Of a DNA stretch of 64,000 nucleotides, positions 45,701 through 59,790 are shown piece after piece (position 1 is the first letter of the stretch; every line of letters starts with the position of its first letter). This DNA is from Apostichopus japonicus (taxonomy: Eukaryota > Echinodermata > Holothuroidea > Aspidochirotida > Stichopodidae): assembly GCF_037975245.1 (NCBI RefSeq), contig NC_092563.1, positions 12,080,001 through 12,144,000 on the forward strand. The letters are read 5' to 3'. The position numbers and the translations under genes were made by a program. The notes below the pieces were generated by a model. The model saw only the letters and a program-made list of their open reading frames with translations, did no database searches and was not told the DNA's origin.

Positions 45701-48700
45701 ACATCAACATCAAATGAAGCCCTTCCTCTATATTCTAGAGATTTTTTTGTATAGATATTAACTCCTAAGCGTCTGTTTGATATTTCTTGATTGTAACCGT
45801 GAGATTCCACCCGCCGCACACATAGTCCAACCTTCTATAGTTATGGTGTATCGGTATTTTCTCATTCTTTCTTAATCAAGTACTTACGCAAGTGCTACAG
45901 TACATTTGTATTATCTGCCGTGGGCAAAAGCCACAACAAATAAATAGCAGATTTTTTTTGGTTGCCAATATCGGTTATAAATGTCAAACTTGATTGATTT
46001 CTTTAATGATGTTGATCGTTCTTGCGTTTCATTTTTTTTTAGTCTGTTCTTGCTTGCCGTCTGTAGATCTGACAGTCGGGGCGTATTCAACAAGTGATTA
46101 AGCACAATTCCTATATATGATACTAAGTGCTCTGCGATCCAAACACTAAAAGTACAATGTAAGGCTTAATTGTAAGGCCATTGAATATAACGGATTTCAA
46201 AGCAACACGAATCTAGCCGGCAATATTCAGTCGCAGCTGTAAAGTGTTATGTTTATGTACTTTATATTGTTTATTGTGTTTCATTTATAAGGAGTCATAT
46301 TTGACTTTCAAAGTGTGAGATTTTACTCACACAGAGAGCGTCGCTCATCTCACATTTTACCATTAATATTTAAAAGTTAAATGTATAGTAAGGTTATACA
46401 TTTGCCTATATTGTAACCTTTATTGGTTGATGCTTGTAGCGAAGGTCTTTACATCAATGACAAAGAAACGTGGATTTCGTTTTCATCAGTAAAATGTTTT
46501 AGTCTTTTGCTTTAAGTTATACTCAAACGTCTGTTTGATTAAAGGTTACGTGTTGAAATTCAAAGCTAATCGTTACACTTTAGCACTGTCAGATAAAATG
46601 CTTCTTTTAACTTCCATTTGTGTGTGCGTGCGCGCGTGTGTGTAAAGGTTTAATTGATGCTGGAATTAGAGTTTACATTCATGCAAAAGTGCCATGTCTC
46701 CCCGCCCCCACCCCAATCCCATCCTAGATGGACTCTTTTTTTTGTTAAGATGATCATGTTACATACGAAGACCGTTTTAACATGTAGGCAAAATTAAGAC
46801 AAAATCACACTGGGATATAACACAAACGAAAATGAAATAATATTTTTTAAGCGCAAATGCTTTAGCTTTTAATTTTAATTTTGTTCTTGTTGCCGTTATC
46901 ATTGTATTCCATATCCGGATGTATGGGACCCCGGAATTCCTTGTTCCTCTCTGTGGACTGCAATAAGCATTAAAAAAAAACAAGTACAGAATAATGGAAC
47001 AAAAGAGGTGACCGTAAACCACCATATACACCTTACAACGGCGCAGCCGACCGTATAACCACTATATCCACCTTTGCAACGATACAGCCGACACACCGGA
47101 GAAACGACGCAAAAGTTTAGTATAGCATGAAGCGCTGTAAGGCGAGACGGTGCGGTTAATTTGTGAGCGAAAGATTTGCTCCTCAGTTTAAACATTTATG
47201 ATACTGCCGTAGGGAAACTTTACCATATGGCCATACAAATAAAATAAAAAAAGAAAGAAAGAAAAGAATGGATTTTTCTTCTTTGACATATCTGGCTTGC
47301 TTTAGACCACATCTTCGTTGTTCTAGTCGCAGAAGGTATATACGGCTTAGGAAATGTAATATGTTACGTTTGTTGTATCATATTCATATATACCCTCTCG
47401 AGAAGTCCACGCGTTTTAACCAAATTCCTGACAGTGTTCTCGGCTCCCGCACCTTCCGGATCGACACCGCATAGCAATGACATCCATCATTCACTACTCC
47501 ATAGTATCCTTACACACTCAACAAGTGCGGCCGCGTGAGATGTTAATGATCCTTGAGTACACGTACAAGCAGGCGGCGTCGTTCAGCGAGCGTGCACCCA
47601 GGCTCAGATTACGCCTGTTATAGAGGTCTAGTAACCCACTCGACGACTATGGTCCCGAAACGATGGCCACTTATCATGTTGCCCTATGAATATCGCAATT
47701 AATCAGCCGAAATAAGTGAGACAATCGTACTTTGTTTTAAACCAGCGTAGAGATAAAAAAGATAAGAATTTATCTGGAAGAAGACTTGCAACTTAATGCA
47801 ACTTTTTACACATTTGTTTTTCTGTTTGTTTGTTTACTTGGTGTGTGCGTATATATCTTGTTGTTAAGGTATTCTGTACGTTAGGATAGGCCTACATATA
47901 TATTTACACGTGGTAAAATCAAGAGTTACGTGCATTGACTTTATTGGTCTTTCATTTCTCAAGTTGTTACGTAATTCTTCGTTTGTAATTTATGTGGCTG
48001 AAAAATAAGATATTACGTCACTGCGATTTCTGTTCTGTTTTATGGCACAATAAGTATGAGACGAAGAGGGCTAAATTTGATCAGCAGGCTCAAATTATAA
48101 GTTACTAAAACAGTATTTTGGTGCGAATCTTCTGCCAAATATTTGATGTTACCATATTCGACAAGAAATATAGAGAACATGAAACATATTCTTGTACTTC
48201 CGGCCAAAAGTTACCCTAGCAGGAAATATGGAACCATCCAAGTAACACTTCAGAGGTTGGCAATTGGAGCAGTAAAAAGGTTTCTTTCAATTCCATCCTC
48301 TCTGTGGGCCAGAAGGTTTTCTGTATCTGATCATTCATAGTTAAACACTCGGAGCAGCTTACTGGTTATAACCACATAGCTTTCTTGGAAAAAAATGAGG
48401 GAGTACATCTAATCATTTGTTAATATCACATTATCAATGATTAACACAAGGTAACAAGACAAATACGTGATGTATGGTTCATTAATACAAACGTTTTCAC
48501 TGAAAACACCGATTTAACCTAAACACTTATGATTAATCCGAATGATTCATTATTTACGAGGAAAGATAGCTTTAATTTCCTGTAAGTTCATATGTATTAT
48601 GTATCTGAAATTGGTGACCCTTAAGCATTGAAGTAATTTGTACATCCCGTCTGCCGTTCACACCTTTTCATTATGGTCACACCACGAACTATTACTGCAA

Positions 48701-48925
48701 AACAAAAACCGTGCAGTTTGAACTCACAACACTGATATATGGGTAATTCCGTTTGAATAATTTATATTACCTTATATTATATTATATTAACATAAAGTCT
48801 GTTCAAAGTATCTCTTTCGAGATCCGGCTTTAGGAATCACAAATGATTTCGAGTTGGTTATCATCATGTTTGATCTCTAGAGTAAGGCAAAATATGTTGG
48901 CAAAATATAAGGCAAAATATAATTA

Positions 48926-49160
48926 GGAGTGTTAGCTCAGTGATTAATGCCGGTGCCTTTCAATCATAAGGTCCCCGGTTTGATTCACTCCCAGATTAAT
49001 GTATGTCGTCCAGTTACAGAGTTGTTGACAATTAACAATTGATAATCATGGACGTTAAATATGAATGTAAGAGACTGACTTCGGTCAGCTTGCGGCTTGA
49101 TGAGCCAATGAGGCTTCTTCGCGAGTTCCTGCTTGCAGGAGGATCTAATATACATACATA
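48926..49160 (+). mobile_element. tRNA-derived SINE, third type
   Basis: A tRNA-like head at 48926-48991 (GGAGTGTTAGCTCAGTG with A-box, B-box GGTTTGATTCAC, and closing ACTCC) is followed by a body including GACTTCGGTCAGCTTGCGGC and TTCTTCGCGAGTTCCTGC. It abuts the 5' end of the TA-tailed SINE copy 3, so the two are adjacent or composite. Confidence 0.7.
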
Positions 49161-49162
49161 TA

Positions 49163-49303
49163 CATATGTCACCAAAAACAGAACTAGTATTGTTCGATAC
49201 AGGTGACAAAACGCCTACAGTAGAATTGCGACCCTCCTTACCGGTTTCGAACCTCTGGACATACAATCAGCGTCCATAGCCTAGTTGGTTAGGGTGTCCG
49301 CGT

Positions 49304-49306
<3 letters not shown>
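49163..49306 (+). mobile_element. tRNA-derived SINE with TA tail, copy 3 (3'-truncated)
   Basis: The leader from TATGTCACC through CCTCTGGACATACAATC and the tRNA-like part from 49270 match copies 1 and 2. The element breaks off in the anticodon stem (GTGTCCGCG) and a (TA)n array follows, so the B-box is missing. Confidence 0.8.

Positions 49307-49346
<40 letters not shown>
49307..49346. repeat. (TA)n array after SINE copy 3
   Basis: About 40 bp of uninterrupted TA. Confidence 0.95.
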
Positions 49347-49348
<2 letters not shown>

Positions 49349-49467
49349 AACATGTTTGCGTCATGCTGTCGTGTTGTACGGTTTTACCAAACCAAACTAA
49401 TAAGAATAAGCTTTAATGTAACTCAAACAAGTTGTAGGTACAATGGTGTGTATTAATCAAATACGCT

Positions 49468-49700
49468 CAGGGGCGGATGCAGGATTTTTGACAGGGGGGG
49501 GGGGTCTGACTGGTCCAGCCGCGCCTGATCGAAAGACTATCTAAGCGGAGCGCCACCATCGGTTGGCGCGGAGCGTACCAGAATATCTTTGGCTTTACAA
49601 ACCCCCCCAGATGGCCGGAAACGGCACTTCCCGAGTATTCTAAGCTGCATGTACCTAGCCTGAAAATATGGATCTCATGTCTGCAATTTCTCAATTGATG
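49468..49700 (-). mobile_element. hAT-like element end related to elements B and C
   Basis: Starts CAGGGGCGGATGCAGGATTT with a G run. It then carries, inverted, the motif TACGCTCCGCGCC...GGTGGCGCTCCGCTTAG and the GATGGCCGGAAACGGCACTT block, found in the other orientation at 30640-30790. The right boundary is unclear and no target duplication was found. Confidence 0.6.
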
Positions 49701-49814
49701 AGAAAAAACAATCTATGAAATATGGTAATACATATCAGATGAGTTGAGATGATACAAAAATCATAATGCCTTTAGCCACCAATCCCTCTCCCGTTCCGTC
49801 ACCACTGTTTGATG

Positions 49815-50564
49815 CAGGGCGGGATCCAGGATTCTGGAAGGGTGAGGGGTTTGGCCTCCAGTGATCCTAGGGTCTAAGGGGAGTGGGTTTCCCTCTATCC
49901 ATCGTGAAATTCTTGGATATTTAAGTACAACAGGGAACCCCCTTCAATTTAGCCATTCAAAGCACCTACAAAAACTCACTCGAAATGTATCTGCATCAGT
50001 ACGAGTTAGCTAGTTTTATTGATGATCTATTCATGGTAGGTTGGAGAGAACAAACGCCGTGGATGTTTCTCAATGAACTTTCGGACCACTTCGTCAGTGT
50101 CGATAGGAGTGTTATAATACGTGTTCATGAGAACAAGAGCTGTGAGACGTTCCTTGCCCATTCTTGATCGGAGAACAGTTTTATGCCTTCTCACCGCAGA
50201 AAACGATCTCTCATGAAGAATTCGTTGGCGCATCCTATGCAGCCTACCGCTCTGCCACCTCACCGCCCAAAACAATTCGAACACCACCTCAATTTTGAAA
50301 CTTTTCGGTCTGAAAATTGAGATTTTTAGGCATTTTTTGCACGTGTAGCACGCGTGCACACTATAGTTCATTTGACGGAAAAGACACACCTGGCTGACTT
50401 GTAAGCCCTAACCGCCCTTCTGACGTCCTACATGTTTAAAATTGGCGTTTAATTTAATTATTTTTTCTCTCTCTCTTTTTTTCTCTCTCTTTTTTTTTCT
50501 CTTTTTTTTTTGGCCAAGAGCAGGGGGGTCCGGACCCCCTGGACCCCCCCTGGATCCGCGCCTG
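49815..50564 (-). pseudogene. Decayed hAT transposon with C-terminal transposase fragment
   Basis: Terminal sequences CAGGGCGGGATCCAGGAT (49815) and, inverted, CAGGCGCGGATCCAGGGG (ending 50564) form diverged terminal repeats. The minus-strand frame 50389-50027 encodes LHERSFSAVRRHKTVLRSRM, then KERLTALVLMN, DTDEVV and EKHPRRL. This is the hAT C-terminal dimerisation region (ERSFSALRRIK...RL..L). The catalytic core and zinc finger are absent, so it is a deletion derivative. No matching 8-bp flanks are visible, so the two ends may belong to different insertions. Confidence 0.75.
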
Positions 50565-52899
50565 ACGCTGCCAATTAAAAAAGATGAATGTCAATAGGCG
50601 ATATTCAGTTGCAATGCATACTTCTTTCTGTACCTGTATAGACCTATTTATCGCATAAACTCGTCGGATTAAATAATAACCAACCTCTATTTTAACAGTA
50701 CTTGATGTATTTCGATTCCTTTCGTCATTTCGAGTCCTTCCGTCGTTTAGAGTCCTCGAGTTCTTTCTGTGTCTTTGTTTTTTTCGTGTGCGAAGATTCA
50801 TAAGGATTCCTTAAATGTACCAATGCGCACATATCATTAAAGTGATTTATATAAACACTTTTATATAGGTTAATTAAACCAATAGAACCATGAAATAAGT
50901 AAGTATTTTTTGGCCATTTATCAGTGATATCAACATGGAAATTACATACAGATGAACAGCGTAATTGGTTTGAAAGCTTAACTTAAAGTGCTTGTTTGAT
51001 ATAAACCAACATTCTTCAACAAATTATAAATATTAAAATATAATATTAGTACGATACTTTATGTACAATGACATTTCACTTCGAAATCGATGATAAAGCT
51101 AAATTTGTGAATCAATGTTGTTAGATAACTTGTGAGGCAGACAACATGATGGGACATTTTATGAAAAATAAACAACAATTCGAGAAAAATCGCAGCTAGC
51201 CTATACTTTACTTGCAACAAAAACATTAAAACAACACAATGACATATAGACGGCCGCACGATACACAAAATAACAACATATTCCGAACTGATAAATAGAT
51301 TTCAAAACGTAAGCTTGCGTCTCTTTCAACAGTTATTTAATCATCAGAGGAAGACGGAAAGAGAAACCGCCCACCCACTCCCCCCCCCCCGCCGCCCTCA
51401 CCACCCCCTCCTCTACTCTCCCCGTCCTCATCTCCCTATGACATTGATTACCCACTGACATAACACTGGATAGTCTACGCAAACAAAGAGGCTGAAGGCA
51501 ACCATCTTTAATATATCTTTAATCATCCAATCTTGACTTAAATTTAGCCATAAATGAGCATTTCATTTCTAACCTCTTAGAAACCAAATTAAGCATATTA
51601 TAAAAATAACAAAACTATTATCAAGATGGCTTCCAAACATCTATATCACCGAACAGAGAACGCCATTCTCCTATTAGTTCTCCTTTAATTAATATCAGTT
51701 ATAGTCTGTAGTTTGGTTCGCAGAGCCTGCCGAATCATATATACAAACTGACATCTTTCATCTTATAGCTGCCTATATACTTAAATCCATTTTCTGTTAC
51801 CTTCAAATTTGAATAATATCATTTTCTTTTAATGAAAATAGATGCCAGCTTATGTAAACAATAACGGTAAAGCCCTGGGGAGTCCCCAGACAATGAAGTC
51901 AAGCTAAATGGACGGAAGACCTGCTTGCTTTCTTTACGAGAAAGTTAAATTGACTTTAGTTGACTAACTCCGCTCCGTTGCAATTTAATGGTTCTATTGT
52001 CTATGGAAGACCGCCTATACAGAAAAATGTAAAAAACAAAAATCCCTTTTAAAGGCATGCTCTATACTTGTTACATTACTTTGCTTTCATTTTGAATTTT
52101 CTCTCTGGTAATCACGTTTCTCTGAAGCATCTTGTGTATTTCAAGAAATAATAAGATATACGCAACTGGTGTGTGACATTGAATCACCATCGTGGACGCA
52201 ATAAAGCGTACAGAAGCTTGTCGATGTAAAAAAAAAATATAAGAAGAGAAAAGTAGAAAAACACAGTCGACATTAGGATCGTTTGCAAGAGAATAAAAGA
52301 TTAGAAAGTGTTTTCATGTTTTCGTTATCTAGTATTTTGAAACTCTTAGCTCATTTTCCCAGCTTTTTTCTACTTATGTTGGTTGGTTGATTTCGTTGTT
52401 ATTGTTTGCAGTTTTAGGCATAACCAACTCAAGAAGCAGGCTGCATGACAATAATATAAATATTATGTTGATTAACTCTACTTTTAAGTTGTTGTCTTTC
52501 TTAAGTAATTTAGTTAAATTTATATTTCTCCATTATTTTTATAAAAAATAAAGCAAATTAGTTTAATTGTTATTTTCTATACTTTCAAATAATTTCATCC
52601 ACTCCCTTTGATAAAGGGTCGATTTCATGTTATTTTGATTATAAGCAGAAAAGCCTTTTGTTATATTATTGTATTAATATTCAACGTTTATCACGTCACT
52701 TGACGTAAAAAGCCTCAGCGTTGCATTTTGTTGTGCCCATTGGTGGTATAGTTCTATAATCCTAGTTATTTTATTTTCGTCTAGGTAATTAATTCAATGA
52801 AGTATATTAATGTTTGTTTGTCTACAACAGATTCTGGTTCTTTGTCTTAATAAAAAACAATGTTAAACAATCAATTCTTTCTTCTCTTCCTTTCTATAG

Positions 52900-53807
52900 G
52901 GTATGTACGAGAATTTAATCATGCACCGCCAACACCACCATCCCCTCCAAGTTTTGAGATAGCCAGCTCACCGCTCTCACCGCTCCCACCTGAGTACCAC
53001 ACCTCATCCAGTCAACCCTCCCCTTCTCCTTCAGATGTAGTCGAACCTGTTAAGGGCGCCTCTTCTTCGGAGTTTCTTAGTCATATCAAATGCGAACCAG
53101 GATTAAATGACCAAAAAGATTCCGAAGATCAAGGAAAACTTTCAAGTGCGTGTCAAAATGAAAACAAGCAGATGTTTTTGTCGTACGAAGCTTTCCTCGT
53201 TACGGACGGTCGATCTCGGAGACGTGAGCCTTCTGCACTGCCAAGCCTGGTATCTTCCCGCGCCAAGTACCGATGTAATGAGTGTGGTAAAGAATATGCA
53301 ACCTCCTCCAACCTTTCTCGTCATAAGCAGACCCACCGAAGCCTCGACAGCCACCTGGCTAAGAACTGTGAGGTGTGCGGAAAAGTCTACGTGAGCATGC
53401 CCGCATTGGCTATGCATGTTTTAACTCATAACTTAAGACATAAATGTACTGTTTGTAACAAGTCGTTTTCCCGTCCGTGGTTGTTGCAGGGACATATGCG
53501 ATCCCACACAGGGGAGAAGCCGTTCGGGTGTGCGCATTGCGGCAAGGCGTTTGCAGACAGATCCAACTTAAGGGCGCATATGCAGACTCATTCCTCTCAC
53601 AAAAGTTACCAATGTAAGAGATGTGATAAAACATTCGCATTGAAAGCGTACTTAAACAAGCACTACGAATCGTCCTGTTTTAAATCGGTTGAATCCAGCT
53701 CAGTTCAGATGGACACTGGGAGTCATCATTTATGGACGAATTGTAACTCAGTCGAACAGACTTTCACTGCCTCTTTCCTGCAAAAACAGTTAATGAGTCA
53801 TTCTTGA
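52900..53807 (+). CDS. scrt: Scratch-family repressor, exon 2 with five zinc fingers
   Basis: Acceptor TTTCTATAG, phase 1, then [17 protein letters not shown] and a Pro/Ser-rich linker with IKCEP (a possible SUMO site, psi-K-x-E). Five fingers follow: [71 protein letters not shown] and a last C2HC finger [19 protein letters not shown]. Finger sequence and the [11 protein letters not shown] linker match Scratch rather than Snail or Slug. Scratch proteins bind E-box DNA (CAGGTG type) and repress transcription in differentiating neurons. The ATG at 52860 lies in intron sequence and is not the start. Stop TGA at 53805-53807. Confidence 0.93.
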
Positions 53808-57329
<3,522 letters not shown>

Positions 57330-57825
57330 GGCGGTATTACAATATTTTATAGATAACACGGTGCAATGATTCGTTTTAGTTTGAAATTATTTATTATAAT
57401 TTAAATACGTTTTATCTTATCATATTAATTACATTGCGGCATGCTATTAGTAATGTCAAATGACGTGTGCAATATGTATATTGTTGGAAATTGTTTCTGA
57501 AATATAATACATATTTTCTAAACGTAAACTGCATCCAATTTTAATCTCTCCTTTATCTTTATTTAGATGTAATTTATTCTGTTGTTTCAAATTAGACATA
57601 TCATGATATAAATTTATAACTATCTACATATTGTTACCATGATTCAAGTACCCCCTTCAAATTGCTTCAGTATTTAGATTTACAGACAAGGAGAAAATAA
57701 TCAAGATGAAGATGCGGGCAGTTTATAACAAAAAATACGAAGAACTAAGAAAGGCTCTGACTAATGCGAATTTACTTTTTTCCTTTGACAAAGCCAGACT
57801 GTCCCCACGGACGCCCAGCATAGTA

Positions 57826-58425
57826 CGGTAACAACAACACTTACATAAAACAAGTTACATACGTATATCATACAAACAACTCTTTCATGCAACATATTAC
57901 ATATGTATATCATACAAACAACACTTACATGAAACTTCTAACGTTCGTACATCATACAAACAACTCTTATATACACCATATTACTTATGTTTATATTACA
58001 AAAAAACTTACATGAAACATGTTGCATACGTATATCATACAACATTTTTCATATGTATATCATACAAACAACAATTACATACAACAAAGTGCATATGTAT
58101 TGTATACAAACAACTTACATAAAACATGTTACATACGTATATCCTGCAAACAACACTTAATTACAACATATTTCACAACACTTACATACACCATATTACA
58201 TATGTATATCATACAAACAACTTTTTCAGGCAACATATTACATATGTATATCATACAAACAACACTTACATGTAACATATTACATATGGTTATCATACAA
58301 CATATATTACATTTGTATTATCATACAACAACACATATAGGCCCACATACAACATATTACATATGTATATCATACAAACAACACTTACATGAAACATGTT
58401 ACAGACGTACATCATACTAACAACT
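57826..58425. repeat. Minisatellite, about 42-43-bp unit, some 14 copies
   Basis: The unit is built on CATATTACATATGTATATCA, then TACAAACAACACTTACATG. Copies vary by base changes and partial deletions, notably at 58290-58350. The 133-codon ORF at 58019-58420 is its in-frame translation (ILHMYIIQTT repeated), not a gene. Confidence 0.9.
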
Positions 58426-58929
58426 AAGAAAACATATCATGAAGTCTTCCCAAATATAGTTTCATAAAATTTATTTCTATAAATTGTGACTGTTTCAGCG
58501 AGCCTCAGAAAGCGTGCTTTTGCAAATTGTATGGAGGTGTTAAGTTGTCAATTTACTATACCTTTGACGGCACCTGAGTAATCGCGCTACACCATTTCGT
58601 AGACAAAATCGTGTTCTATTTAAATTAATCTTAAACAGTTTGACAAATATTAAAATGTTGTTCGATGCTCCTCTTCCATAACAATGTAATCCATTATACT
58701 GACTCGGCAAGTTTCATTTTAAATGAAAAAAATGTAAATTGTCTAAATAGCTTTGTAATTTGATAAAGAAATGGAATTAATACTTACGTGAAAGAAATTT
58801 GATGAACGGACTGTTAATAATCGAATTAAGTTCATTAAGTGTTCGCTAATTAGCCTTTCCTGCCTTTTTTTTAATTATTTGCCTGTATAGGCAGGGAAGT
58901 AACCGATGCAGTCAAGTTGGCGGATGTGG
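58426..58929. other. Spacer without a recognised gene
   Basis: AT-rich, no supported feature. ATAGGCAGGGAAGTAACC at 58887-58904 resembles ATAGGCAAGTAACC near 59842, so these may be direct flanks of the repeat block between them. Confidence 0.4.
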
Positions 58930-59790
58930 GAGCGCGTGTATGTGTGTATGTGTGTGGGTGTGTGCGTGCGTGCGTTTATGCATGTATGTGACGCCCCAGC
59001 TTGTAAACACGATATCTCAAGAAAGGTAACCTCTGTGTGGCTTTCCAATAATTAGGGTGGAGGTCAAAGGTCATTTGGGGGCAGTAGGGAGCGAATGTGA
59101 ATATCTCAAAATCTCCATAACCTGAACATCAAAATAGCTCATATACGCAGGATAGGATAGACTTATGAAGTGTAAAGTGTTTACACAATTATGTGAAGGT
59201 CAGAGTTCATTTAAGTTTTCCTTGTCAACACGATATTTCCAGGTAGGAAACGTTAGTGGCTTATATATTTTGCATGTGTCTTCAATATAATGAGTACAAA
59301 AACATTATTGGTTTGGGTGGAGGTCAAAGGTCATTTGGTCTCATCAAAGGTTACACTTTGTAAAGCCATATAAACACAAATCTTGTAAACACGATATCCC
59401 ATATTACATCGCATATCTCATATTTGGGCATGTGACTTTCTTATAGTGAGTGCAAGAACCCTTTTATTTTGGTTGAAGGTCAAAGGTCATTTGGGGTCAG
59501 CAGAGGTTCAAATGTCAAAATATCAAAAGGACTTTATGTTCAGAACTATAAAATTCAAAAGAGAATTTATATGCATGGTAGATTACCCAAAGGGTAAGTA
59601 AACTTGCTCCACAATTGGTATAAGTGAAAGCTCATTTAAGGTTTCCAGAAGTCAAACCCTACGAAATTTCTAACGGTTAGGTCTCAATGAAGATGTGAAA
59701 CTTATGCTGAATTGACTTCCACATATGCAGTAGAAACTCCTTGTTGTTTTTGGTGGAGGTCAACGGCTTAGGTACATCCAGTAGGAACGT
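58930..59790 (+). repeat. Dispersed repeat array with three perfect DR1 motifs
   Basis: About four diverged units of 150-200 bp, each with a CACGATAT(C/T)-type start and a GAGGTCAAAGGTCATTTGG-type end. Perfect AGGTCA-A-AGGTCA sites lie at 59061-59073, 59321-59333 and 59477-59489; the fourth unit is degraded near 59756. The same unit occurs singly at 25800-25960. Confidence 0.8.

Larger units (their letters stand above)
42738..52899 (+). other. Scratch intron 1 (10.2 kb)
   Basis: Separates SNAG and zinc-finger exons. It holds two SINEs (48.9-49.3 kb), a hAT-like segment and hAT transposase remnant (49.5-50.6 kb), purine-rich tracts (45164-45197) and a C-rich tract (51371-51422). A roughly 41-bp motif (CCGTA..ACCAC.ATAT.CACC to CAGCCGA) is duplicated in tandem at 47011-47091. 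No nested gene recognised. Confidence 0.6.

Noticed and set aside
49807-50572. 8-bp target duplication around the hAT fragment
   Set aside because: Flanks GTTTGATG and ACGCTGCC do not match, so the boundaries as a single insertion are unproven.
52860-52899. ATG at 52860 as start of the zinc-finger protein
   Set aside because: It reads through a polypyrimidine tract and an AG acceptor; the SNAG exon at 42608 provides a better start.
58019-58420. 133-codon ORF rich in His, Ile, Tyr and Thr
   Set aside because: In-frame translation of a minisatellite with a 14-residue period.
57826-58425. CRISPR-like array
   Set aside because: Units are degenerate with no alternating unique spacers, and the genome is eukaryotic.
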